Below are positions 9,411-18,975 of a DNA stretch of 64,000 bases, piece by piece. Origin of the DNA: Chelydra serpentina (taxonomy: Eukaryota > Chordata > Testudines > Chelydridae). How positions within the stretch are numbered: the first letter of the stretch is position 1; every line of letters begins with the position of its first letter. The position numbers and the translations under genes are program-made. The stretch lies in assembly GCA_037349315.1 (NCBI GenBank), contig JBAIAC010000216.1, forward strand, positions 310,001-374,000, given 5' to 3'. The notes below the pieces were generated by a model that was given only the letters and a program-made list of their open reading frames with translations, was not told the DNA's origin and made no database searches.

Positions 9411-12081
9411 GTGGTCACGGGAGGGGCTGTGGAACTGGATTTTCGGGTTTTGGGGGTGTTTGTAATTACTGTAAACAACCCGGACATTGAGTGTCCTCGC
9501 TGGCCTAATAGCTCTGTAAACAACTCGCTAGACCCCCTGTTGGCACAGCCCGACAGTCCCCAGACTTACTTTGTCCCACAGCAATGACAGAACACCAGGG
9601 AACCTCAGGAAATTTTACTGTTGTTGATTTGTGCTCTGCTTTCTTTTCTGTCTTGGTTCACCCTGACTCCCAGTTCCTGTTTGCCTTTTCTTACAAGGAG
9701 CAACAGTACACATGGACCACGCTTCCCCAGGGGTATACTGAAAGCCCGTCATATTTTCCCCAAGCATTAGCCCGAGACCTTGCTGACTTTGTTTTCCCAT
9801 CCAGGTCCACACTAGTCCAATATGTAAATGATCTACTCCTCTGTTCCCCTTCATTGTCTGCCTTACTGCCCTAGCAAATAAGGGTCACAAGGCTTCTCGC
9901 TCTAAACTACAACTCTGTCAAGCCTCTGTCACATACCTTGGCTTTCTCCTCTCCCAGGGTTCCCGTGCACTTTCTCCCACCTGCATCCAAGCTATCCTTA
10001 GCTTTCCCCGACCCCGCTCCCCATGCCAGGTCTGGAAGTTTTAGGCATGGCTGGATTTTGTAGACAATGGATTCCCCAATATGCCTCCCTTGCAAAACCT
10101 CTCCAGGAACTCACTCGATTCTCTGTGCCTGACCCCATGCCGTGGCCCCCTGAGGCCGATTCTGCCTTTGTTTCCCTCAAACAGGGTTTGGCTTCTGCCC
10201 CCACCTTAGGGCTGTCTGACTATTCTAAGCCTTTTACCCTTTTCTGCCACTAACAATCTGGGTGTGCACTTGGAGTTCTCACTCAGATGCACTGAGAAAA
10301 GAACCGCCCAGTGGCTTATTTCTCTGCCACTTTAGACCCTGTTGCCTGTGTACTGTGGCTGCTGCAGCGCGCCTAGTCAAAATGTCTGATTCCCTTATTC
10401 TCCGCTCTCCTCTTACCCTCCTGGTCCCTCACGCTGTAGAAACTCTCCTGCTACAACGTAACACAGGCCACCTCTCCTCTGCCCCCCTTACCAGGTACGA
10501 ACTTTTACTACTATCAGCTTCATATATTACCATAAAGCATTATTCTCAGTTAAACCCTGCCACTCTCCTTCCTTTGTCTAATAATGGTGATCCCCATGAC
10601 TGCCTTGCAGCTGTCTCTGCTGTCACCGTCCCGCGCTCTGACCTTTCTGATGTCCCTCTCCCTAACTCTGACCTTGTTTTATTTACTGATGGTTCCTGTT
10701 TTCGAGACAACCAAGGTGGTCTCCTTGCAGGATATGCTGTAGTTTCACTCTCTTAAACCCTGGAAGCTGCACCTTTACCTTCTGTAACCTCAGCACAAGT
10801 CGCTGAATTAGTTGCCCTCACCCATGCCTGCTTTTTGGCGGAGGGACGCTGCACCACCATTTACACTGACTCCCGCTACGCTTTTGGGGTTGTACATGAC
10901 TTTGGCACCCTCTGGCAAACTTGGGGTTTCCTTACCTCTGCTGGTTCCCCCTATTAAAAATGGGCCCTACATCGCTGCCCTTCTGTATGCAGTTTTTCAC
11001 TCTACCCATCTCTGGCCACCCTGCTTCATGGTGTTTCGCATGTCGGAAAGGAGGGGGTGGTCTCTGCTGAAGACAGGATGGTGGGCCCCCTTTTTTAGCT
11101 CTTTTGCAGCCCGCCACTGTGTGGCCTGTTCCACTTGCCTAAGCCATAATATTGGTAAACCTGTAAAAGAGGCCCAGGGGTCTGCCTCAAGCACCGTTCT
11201 TGCATAGGCATTTGCACAAAATCAAGTTGCCTAAGTGTCAACAATATGAATTTATATTGGTTATAGTATGTTTATTCTCTGGTTGGATTGAAGCCTTTCC
11301 TTGTCACAAGGCTGACTCACTGTCTGTTGCCAGATGTTTGTTAAATCATATTATGCCTGCCAAGGGAATTCCTGCTACTCTGTCCAGTGATTGGGGTACA
11401 CATTTTACTGGACAACTTGTTCAACACCTGGACCATATATTGTATATCAAACACCTGTTACACTGTCCCTACCACCCACAGAGTGCAGGTGCAGTTGAAA
11501 GACGAAATGGTGTACTTAAGAATAAGCTTACTAAAATTTGTGACTCTACAGGAGTAAGCTGGCCAGTAGCCTTACCATTAGCCCTTATGGACATGAGATC
11601 CACTCCATCCCAAAGACATAAATTAAGTCCCTTTGAAATTGTTATGGGACACCCTATGCGAGCTATGACTACCATTACTCCCGTACCAGATTTGAACTTG
11701 ACTCACAGTGCGCTCCTTCAATATTGCAAGGGACTAATGCAAGCTGTAAGTCACTTCCATTCACAGGTTCGAGCCACCTGGCCCACGGAACCCACCTCCG
11801 ATGCTTGCCACAACCTCGAGCCAGGTGATTGGGTCTACGTACAGCGCCATCATCGAAAGCACGCCTTGGAGTCCCGGTGGAAGGGTCCTCATCAGGTACT
11901 GCTTACTACACAGATGGCTGTTAAACTATCTGGCATCGCAGCATGGATACATTCTTCACAGTGTAAGAAGGCACCATCCCCAGAGAACCAATCATCACCT
12001 CAGGACAATGCAGTCAATTTTGACTCCAGAAGAAGACGCAGAGGAACAGTCTGCAATACCTTACAATCTACGCTCTCGTAA
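9411..12081 (+). pseudogene. pol: ERV Pol remnants (RT, RNase H, integrase)
   Basis: Pieces in three frames. RT palm 9584-9867 has LPQGYTESP and, at the catalytic site, YVND instead of YVDD (9821-9832). RT thumb/connection is at 10023-10250. RNase H is at 10670-10960 with LFTDGS and YTDSRYAFG. Integrase runs from about 11040, core 11200-12081, with SSDWGTHF and the Glu in AGAVERRNG. In the core the first catalytic Asp of the usual VxVDxFSGW motif is Cys (TGT at 11269). Only about 170 bp separate the Gag stop from RT, so protease and the RT N-terminus are deleted. No Pol activity is expected. Confidence 0.9.
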
Positions 12082-12214
12082 GGGTTGCCAGAAGCAGACA
12101 ACAAACAAAAAAAAAGCAGTAGCGAGCCTAGCGCCTACTGCCTGGTGGGCGTAAAACCGTGACTGCGGTTCCCTCAGTTGAGGTTGTCAGAACCAGAAGA
12201 GCCTTGCCTCCAAC

Positions 12215-13501
12215 ATGCGCCTCTGCCTGTTCCTCGGCTGCTGGTATCTTACGGTCTGGGGAGACCACAATGACAATTCTTTTATCCAACAGCAGGTGTG
12301 GATAGCTCAGACCCTTAATATTTCTAATTGCCGGGTCTGCAGCCACATCCCAGCCCACTCTCAAACTGGTGTTCCTGTCCTGGCTACCCAACTCAAGTCC
12401 CCAGACCTCACTGGACGGCCTCGTCCGTTTAACAAAATATGGAACAGCAATGACACTTGGGAAGCGGTGGGAATAAATGCATCTAAATGGATAAGTGTGG
12501 TGGAGGGAAAAGGTCATTGGTGTTGGGTGTGTAATGGGACAGAGAAATCAATCTCGTGTTCCCCCTACAGTAACCTTAGTGAAAACAATACAATCTTCCA
12601 ATGTCATGCAAATAACACCACTCCTAGTAAGGAGAATTACCCTGTACCCTTTGGGGGATACTACTCCTCCTTTGGAAACACCTATATGACAAATGGGTGC
12701 AACCGACCTTTCCCAGCATTAATAGGTCATCACTGGGTGTGTGGGACCAAAGCTTATACCGCACTACCAGCTAATTGGTCAGGAATCTGTTATCCTACCC
12801 GACTCTTCCCACAATTCCGAGTGCTAGGATCCTTCCCTCGAGAACGCCTCCGCAATTTCAGGCGAAAAAGAAGGGACTTAACAGATGCCCAATGGCATGT
12901 AAATAACATAAGCCCCTTAACCTGGGAAGAGGCCATTGGCGGTTCCTTAGTACCATTAGGGGGAGTAATACACCATGCAAAAAGGCTCCTAAGGTTACAA
13001 GCAGTAGTTGAAATAATGGCAAATAAAACCGGAGAAAGTTTAAGAGCCCTGGCCAAAGAAAAAGAGGTGATCCGACAGATGGCCCTCCAAAACCGTCAGG
13101 CATTGGATATAGTGCTGGCGGCCAAAGGAGGGACCTGCGCCCTCATTGGAAAAGACTGCTGTGTGTATATACTGGACAACACCAATGAGGTAATAGATCG
13201 TGCTAGCCACTTAGAACAAATCGCATATCTTCCCTATGAAGAGCCAAGTTCTTTATGGAAGTGGCTATGTAACCTTTTCAATTTCTCTGGCATAGGAAAC
13301 TGGGTGTTTCAGGGAGCCCTAACTCTCCTGTTTGGAATCCTAATAATTTTTGTATGTTTTCAGTTACTTTCCTGTTGTATCCAAAATTGTGTCAGGCATG
13401 CTACACAGATAGCTGCCCCAAACCAGAGTGCTAATTTGATGATTTTAAATATCACTGATGAACAAAGAGATAAAGAACGATTGATATGTGGAACCCAGTA
13501 A
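12215..13501 (+). CDS. env: ERV envelope glycoprotein, open reading frame of 428 codons
   Basis: Open from ATG 12215 to TAA 13499-13501 with no stop or frameshift. It has a short hydrophobic signal-like N-terminus (residues 1-16) and a surface subunit with several N-X-S/T sites and CWVC near residue 106. A basic RRKRR furin-type site lies at about 216-220. The transmembrane subunit has a long heptad region, CX6CC (C then ALIGKD then CC), a membrane span near residues 365-390 and a short cytoplasmic tail. CXXC with CX6CC is the gamma-type covalent SU-TM arrangement. Length is shorter than many gamma Env proteins, mostly in the surface subunit. Whether it is expressed is unknown. It is the only intact gene of this provirus. 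Confidence 0.9.
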   Translation: MRLCLFLGCWYLTVWGDHNDNSFIQQQVWIAQTLNISNCRVCSHIPAHSQTGVPVLATQLKSPDLTGRPRPFNKIWNSNDTWEAVGINASKWISVVEGKGHWCWVCNGTEKSISCSPYSNLSENNTIFQCHANNTTPSKENYPVPFGGYYSSFGNTYMTNGCNRPFPALIGHHWVCGTKAYTALPANWSGICYPTRLFPQFRVLGSFPRERLRNFRRKRRDLTDAQWHVNNISPLTWEEAIGGSLVPLGGVIHHAKRLLRLQAVVEIMANKTGESLRALAKEKEVIRQMALQNRQALDIVLAAKGGTCALIGKDCCVYILDNTNEVIDRASHLEQIAYLPYEEPSSLWKWLCNLFNFSGIGNWVFQGALTLLFGILIIFVCFQLLSCCIQNCVRHATQIAAPNQSANLMILNITDEQRDKERLICGTQ

Positions 13502-13526
13502 TTGTTGGTCATTGCGTAGCTTGACC

Positions 13527-13538
13527 AAAAGGAGGGAT
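13527..13538 (+). other. ERV polypurine tract
   Basis: AAAAGGAGGGAT directly before the 3' LTR start TGTGAAAG, the position and composition of a retroviral plus-strand primer. Confidence 0.85.
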
Positions 13539-13731
13539 TGTGAAAGTAGAATGAATTATATTGTAATTATAATTCATTAAAGAAATTCTTGCTGTCTGTT
13601 GCTTTAAACAGGAGAAAGGTTTGTTGAAATATAGTTGTCAGGAAGAGAAACATTAAAGTGTGAGACAATGGGTCCTCTTAAACTAATGAGCTTAAGAGCT
13701 CCTACTGAGCTAGGAGATTGGTAAAAGTATG

Positions 13732-16610
13732 TGTAAGCAGAGTCAGGATGAGCTCCACCCTGACATCTGGTGGTGAGTCATGGCAAAGCATGCCAGGGGC
13801 TGATCCAATTTGCATAGACACACCCACCCTGCCTGGTACGAACCATAGTGACCCAAATGGGCATTTTGGGCTGCTGTAGGATCCCCAGTTTTCTGTATTG
13901 GGGCAGGAATTTCTGTTATTGGGGCAGGAAGAATAAACTGTTGTTATACTGCTTATGTAAATCATGGACAGTGGAACTGTACTTGGCCTTTTGTCATGTT
14001 AAAGGGGAACTTGCCATTAACTAAACAGCACTCACCAGCCAAGGGACATGGGTTCCAAAGCCCAGTGAATTGAGAGAGGCTGGGGACAAGTTGGAGCTCA
14101 GATGGGCATTGCCTTTGTCCTGAGAGGCTCCGCCGTGGCAAAGGTGCCCCTCAACAAAGCGGACAACACCATTCGGAAGCTGGTCAAGAGCTGGCTGTCC
14201 TTACCCCAGAGAGCCAGCAACGAGATCATCTACATCGTGCACAGGCACGGTGGCGCCAACGTCCCCCGCATGGGGGACCTGTGCGACATCGCGGTCATCA
14301 CGCACGCCTTCCACCTCCTGACGTGCCTGGACGTCAAGGTGAGGAACGTCGCGACGACCGCTCTACGCGCCGCCGTCGAGAAGCAAATCGACAGACCCCC
14401 CCTCCGACCAGGACGTGGCTTCCTTCCTGAGCGGCTCCCTGGACGGCGAGTTCGCCTGGGGCAGGGGCGACAATGCCTCGCTGTGGACTCGTGCCCGTAA
14501 TGCCACACGCCGCCTGGGGAACCGGCTGGGCTGCCGCTGGGTATGGAACGAGGAACGACAGGAGCTGGGAGTCCTGGTGCCGCGGACCGACTCGGAGGAC
14601 AACACTGTCATCACCCCTGGAGCCAGAGGCGTGCTAGAGAGATCCCTGAAGGCCGCTGTCCGTGCCCTCTACGTGGCGACCCTGAAGAAAAAACCCGACC
14701 AGGGTAAGGTCTTCGAGGTGACCAGCAAGTGGGACTCCTCCCCACGGGCAGCTTCACCCGGTTCGCCGATTGGCAGTTCATACACCGTGCCCGGCTGAAT
14801 TGCGTCCCCCTCAACGGAGCCGTCCGCCACGGGAACCCGGACAAGCGCTGCAGGAAGTGCGGATACGCTGCCGAAACCCTGCCCCACGTCCTATGCAGCT
14901 GCAAGCCCCACGCCAGAGCCTGGCAACTGCGCCACAACGCCGTCCAAGACCGCCTAGTAAAGGCCATCAACCCGCGCCTGGGGCAGGTCGCCATCAACCG
15001 CGCCATCCCCGGCACCGACAGCCAGCTGCGCCCAGACATCGTCATCACGGACGAGGTCGGAAAAAAGATCATCCTGGTCGACGTAACGATCCCGTTCGAG
15101 AACAGGACCCCGGCCTTCCGCGCAGCCCGAGCCCGCAAGCTCGAAAAGTACTGACACCCTGCGGGCAAAGGGCTGACACCCTGCGGGCAAAGGGCTATGA
15201 GGTGCACACCGACGCCTTACTCGTCGGGGCCCTGGGTGCCTGGGACCCGTGCAACGAACGCGTGCTGAGGACCTGTGGGGTGGGCCTCCACTACGCGCGA
15301 CTCATGAGACGCCTAATGGTCTCGGACACTATCCGTTGGTCCCGTGACATTTACACGGAGCACGTAACCGGCCACCGCCAATACCAAGAATGAGCCGGGG
15401 AAATCCCGTCCACCCGCAAGGGGGAAGGGACCTAATTACCCCCCCCTGCTGAACCCCATCCCCTGAGCTCCGAACCCACCCAACCTAGCCGAATCCCACC
15501 ACGTGAGGGTCGCCCCATTCTCATTTCCCAGCTCACTTGCTTATACCTATGGCTGTCTGTACTCCCTATGTGAGTGAGTATCATCTATTCTTAAACATTC
15601 TCTAATAAAATTTAAACCTGGTGGTGTAGGGCCCCTGTGAGGGTCTGAGACACCAATTGCAGCATCTCCTCCTCTCTCCACTGTGGAATATCAGAGCTAA
15701 TGTTGAGTTCCTTGAGAGTCTGATTTCAGGCTGCTGAATTGAAATCACGCTGGGTTAATAGTGCAAATGAGCACTAGGGCTCCCCTAAACTACAAGCTGA
15801 AATCACTAAAGAGCTAAAAGTATTAGGAGCTGAAATCACTGAGCACTGTGTTAAGTAGTGGGGGAGCCTGAAGATAAATTGCTGAGTGGCTGGTGGAGCA
15901 GTTGGCAAGACAGCTGATGGTGTGGTGCTGCTGGTAGAGTGGAGCAGTTCGTGAGGACAGTCGGAGCGGTTCGTGGGGGCAGTCGGAGCAGCTTGCAGGA
16001 TGGCTGGTGGAGCGGCGCTGTTGGTGGGGCGGAGCAGTTCGTGGGGACAGCGGCTTGCGGGACAGCTGGCGGAGCAGAGCGGCCTGTGAGACGGCTGGCA
16101 GAGCAGAGTGAAGCCCCACGGAGGGTGAGGCAATCATCTTCACGCCATGTAAGGTGCCCCTTACCCCCCCTTTCCCATTGCTGCCCAGGCGGGTGGCGTG
16201 TAGCACCCTGCAGATGAACTTTTGAACTCTGGGACTGGACTTTTGGGTTCTTGGACTTTTGGGTGACTTTTGGGTTGCTGGACTCAAGAACCAAAGGGAC
16301 AGGGCATGGCCCAATTGGCTGTGGTGGGTCTTGCTCACAGTTTGGCTTATGGATCCTAGTTGTAGTGTTTTCCCAATTTAAGGCTGGTGCCGTTTACCTG
16401 CTGCTATTAAAGATTTCTGTTACACTGAGGCTCTGTGCTTGCGAGAGGGGAAGTATTGCCTCTTTGAGGCGCCCAGGGGTGTGTATAAGATTTTCCCAGG
16501 TTACTGGGTGGGGGCTCGAGCCGGTTTTGCATTGCATTGTTGAGAAGGGAACCCCTATGTACTGAACCTGGCCCTTGCTGCTGTCAACTCGTCCTGGCAG
16601 AAGGGTTACA
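13732..16610 (+). mobile_element. LTR element inserted in the ERV 3' LTR
   Basis: Begins TGTAAGCAGAGTCAGG and ends AAGGGTTACA, so it has TG...CA ends, and is flanked by a perfect TATG duplication. Without the R2-type insert (about 14100-15640) it would be about 1.3 kb, most simply a solo LTR. 15888-16110 has short G-rich repeats built on GGAGCAG; a TATTAAA lies near 16405. A related start, TGTAAGCAGTCTGAATG, occurs at 22941. No retroviral genes are visible inside. Confidence 0.75.
14102..15393 (+). pseudogene. R2-type LINE fragment: RT thumb and restriction-like endonuclease
   Basis: The C-terminal third of an R2-clade LINE protein in three frames: 14102-14395, 14400-14745 and 14746-15150, then resuming to 15393. 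Readable blocks are KVPLNKADNTIRKLVK, RHGGANVPRMGDL, and the CCHC-like CRKCGYAAETLPHVLCSC. Next are RPDIVITDE and IILVDVTIPFENR, the PD-(D/E)XK-type endonuclease pair, and finally TGHRQYQE before the stop. Frameshifts lie near 14397 and 14745, and a 22-bp tandem duplication at 15151-15194 breaks the end. AATAAA lies at about 15603. R2 elements normally insert in 28S rDNA; here the host is an LTR, so this copy is a stray or belongs to a non-rDNA R2-like lineage. Confidence 0.88.
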
Positions 16611-18479
16611 TATGCAAATAAGATATGTATGTATATTTGTCTGTTTCTTATGTTAAGTTTGTCTCCTCTTATCTGTATATATAAGATAGCTTGTGCCTTT
16701 GCTTGGGACTCACGTATCTGGGTGCATTGGCAAAGCGCTTTGCTAATAAACAGAGCGGTGTGACAAATTTTGTGAGTCTTGAATCTGACTTTGACACCAA
16801 CATCAACGTCGGATGGCAGGGAAAGGTTCATGACGCTCGCATCTTTAGGAACTCTGGTCTGTTTAGACGGCTGCAGGAAGGTATTTACTTCCCAGACCAG
16901 AAAATAACTGTTGGGGATGTTGAAATGCCTATAGTTATCCTTGGGGACCCAGCCTACTCCTTAATGCCCTGGCTCATGAAGCCATACACAGGCACCCTGG
17001 ACAGTAGTATGGAGCTGTTCAACTATAGGCTGAGCAAGTGCAGAATGATAGTAGAGTGTGCATTTGGACGTTTGAAAGGTCGCTGGAGCAGTTTACTGAC
17101 TCATTCAGACCTCAGCGAAACCAGTATTCCCATTGTTATTGCTGCTTGCTGTCTGCGCCACAATCTCTGTTAGAGTAAGGGGGAGACATTTATGGCGGAG
17201 TGGGAGGTTGAGGCAAATCGCCTGGCTGCTGATTACGCGCAGCCAGACACCAGGGCGATTAGAAGAGCACAGCAGGATGCGCTGTGCATCAGAGAAGCTT
17301 TGAACACCAGTTTCATGACTGGCCAGGGTAACGTGTGAGTGTTCTGTTTGTTTCTCCTTGATGAGAACCTGCCCCCTTTGTTTACTCTAATTCCCTGTAA
17401 GCCACCCACCCTCCCCGCTTCGAGCACACCTTGCTTTGAAAGGAAATAAAGGCACTATTGTTTAACAACCACGTATTGTTTATTCAATAATTATTAAAAT
17501 CGGGAGAGAACTGACAAGGTAGCCTGGGTGAGGTGCAGGAGGGGGGGAGGAGGGAAGGAAAAGGCCACTTCAGAACTTGTTGAATGCCAGTCTTCTGCTG
17601 CTTGGGCAATCTGCTGGGGTGGAGTGATTGGGTGCATGCGTTTTTGGGACTCTGGGTGAGGAGGCTATGGGACTTGGGGAGGAGTGAGGGCGGTTACAGA
17701 TGGGCTGCAGCTGCAGGTCTTTCATCCTGCTTCCGTTCCTGCAGAACCTCCACCAGATGCCGGAGAATGTCCGTTTGATCCCGCAGTAGCCCCAGCATTG
17801 CCTCATGCCCCCTCTGATCTTCCTGCCGCCACCTCTCATCTCGAGCGTCCCTCCTGTCCTCATGTTCGTCCCTCCTGTCCTCACGAGTGTCTCTCCTGTC
17901 CTCACGTTCACTGCCCGCTTTCCTGAACTGTGCTATTGTGTCCCTCCACACATTCTGCTGAGCTATTTCATTGCGGGAGGAGTGCATGAGCTCTGAGAGC
18001 ATTTCATCGCGCGTGCGTTTTTTTCACCGCCTTATCTGAGATAGCCTTTGGGACGGAGATGCTAGGGGGAGGCTGGAAACATTTGCAGCCGTGGGAGGAA
18101 AAAAAGGGAGAGAAGTTTTTAAAAAGATACATTTTACAGAACAATGGGTATACTCTTTCGTGGTGAACACCACCATTCACAGTACATAGCACATGTGCTT
18201 TCAGTACAAGGTCCCATTTTGCATCTTTATATTGAGTGCCTGTGGCTTTGGTGTACAGATCACACACGCAGGGCCGGGCAACAGAATTCGGCTTGCAGGC
18301 GGCCATGGTAAGCCATAGACTTTCGGCTTCTGCAATCTTCATAACAGCAGCGCCCTCCTTTCCCGTTCCAAGCAAAGCCTGCTGAGTTGGCCATTTAGTG
18401 CTGCGCTTTGTGGGTTAATGTGCAGCAGCAGAAACCAAACTAACCCCCGCCATCCAATTCTCTGGGATGATCACTTTAC

Positions 18480-18600
18480 CCTTACCCCCACCGTGTGGCT
18501 GGTATTAGGGAAGATCCCTGCTAGCCAAACGCAAACAGCTCAGCATGAAGGCCCCCCATCTCCCCCTGCACCGTGTGGCTGGTAACTGTGGGGAGGATTT
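18480..18600. repeat. Short tandem repeat in the Harbinger intron, copy A
   Basis: Two copies of a block around CCGTGTGGCTGGTA, separated by about 80 bp. Copy C has the reverse-complement unit (CCACGCGGTGGGGG) about four times at 37570-37830. This is a length-variable tandem repeat of the family. Confidence 0.5.
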
Positions 18601-18687
18601 ATTTTCAGGCACGGGCATACAGCCCAGTAGAAACGGCCACCTCTGAATGTCCCCGTAATTAAATTCCCGTATTTCAACCAGGTAACC

Positions 18688-18975
18688 ATGAATGATATCA
18701 CTCTGATGAGGATAACACAGACAGAGAAAGAACGGATGTTGCTTGACTGCCAGCAAACACCAGGGCCATATGCTGCCAGGCTTTGTCATGCAATAACAGA
18801 GTACTTGCTACTGGCCTGGCGTGGTAAAGTGTCCTACCATGGAGGACGGAATAAGGCTGCTCTCCCCAGAAACCTTCTGCAAAGGCTTTTAGAGTACCTC
18901 CAGGAGAGCTTCATGGAGATGTCCCATGAGGATTTCTGCTCCATCCCCAGACATGTTAACAGACTTTTCCAGTAG
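18688..18975 (+). CDS. Small third frame of Harbinger, copy A (95 aa)
   Basis: An uninterrupted frame from ATG 18688 to TAG 18973-18975, on the transposase strand and within the intron of the Myb-like gene. It starts MNDITLMRITQTEKERMLL and ends with HVNRLFQ. Copies B (33768-33478, minus) and C (37466-36519, minus, split by a CR1) keep the same frame, start context ACCATGA and stop. Indels between A and B are in frame (one codon). The text just before the ATG, TTTCAACCAG, looks like a splice acceptor in all three. I do not recognise the family. It is predicted soluble, with no membrane span and two likely helices around LLQRLLEYLQESFMEM. Function is unknown. Confidence 0.55.
   Translation: MNDITLMRITQTEKERMLLDCQQTPGPYAARLCHAITEYLLLAWRGKVSYHGGRNKAALPRNLLQRLLEYLQESFMEMSHEDFCSIPRHVNRLFQ

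Larger units (their letters stand above)
6971..16796 (+). mobile_element. Endogenous retrovirus (class I/gamma-like), tRNA-Gln PBS
   Basis: A provirus with TG...CA LTRs flanked by the 4-bp duplication CCAA (6967-6970 and 16797-16800), inserted into the Harbinger transposase. Order: 5' LTR, primer-binding site, gag, degenerate pol, env, polypurine tract, 3' LTR. Four-base duplication, Env with CWVC and CX6CC motifs, and Gag layout all point to a gammaretrovirus-like class I ERV. The LTRs differ at 5 aligned positions in about 372 bp by my count, all transitions, so it is fairly young. Pol lacks protease and the start of RT, and gag has three early stops, whereas env is open. Both LTRs carry later insertions. 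Confidence 0.93.
13539..16796 (+). repeat. ERV 3' LTR, split by an LTR element
   Basis: LTR segments at 13539-13731 and 16615-16796, matching the 5' LTR. The element 13732-16610 interrupts it with the target duplication TATG (13728-13731 and 16611-16614). The outer LTR end GACTTTGACA stops at 16796, followed by the CCAA duplication. Confidence 0.95.
6225..17338 (+). pseudogene. Harbinger DDE transposase, copy A (interrupted)
   Basis: Start MEPGEIIAAV at 6225, where copy C also starts. The coding segments are 6225-6970 and 16801-17338. The first holds the N-terminal region, a helix-turn-helix-like ANQFGVGKSTVG segment and the first catalytic Asp in GGAIDGTHI. The second resumes at the homologous codon after the ERV and contains ILGDPAY (second Asp) and VECAFGRLKGRW (catalytic Glu). 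The frame is otherwise intact except for TAG at 17171-17173, where copy C has GAG (Glu); the remaining 55 codons run to TGA at 17336. Before the ERV arrived the protein was therefore nearly complete. The frame is also open upstream of 6225, but the conserved start is 6225. Confidence 0.92.

Noticed and set aside
18688..18975. BEN-type domain in the small Harbinger frame
   Set aside because: A helix-rich segment is superficially similar, but no diagnostic residues could be confirmed by eye.
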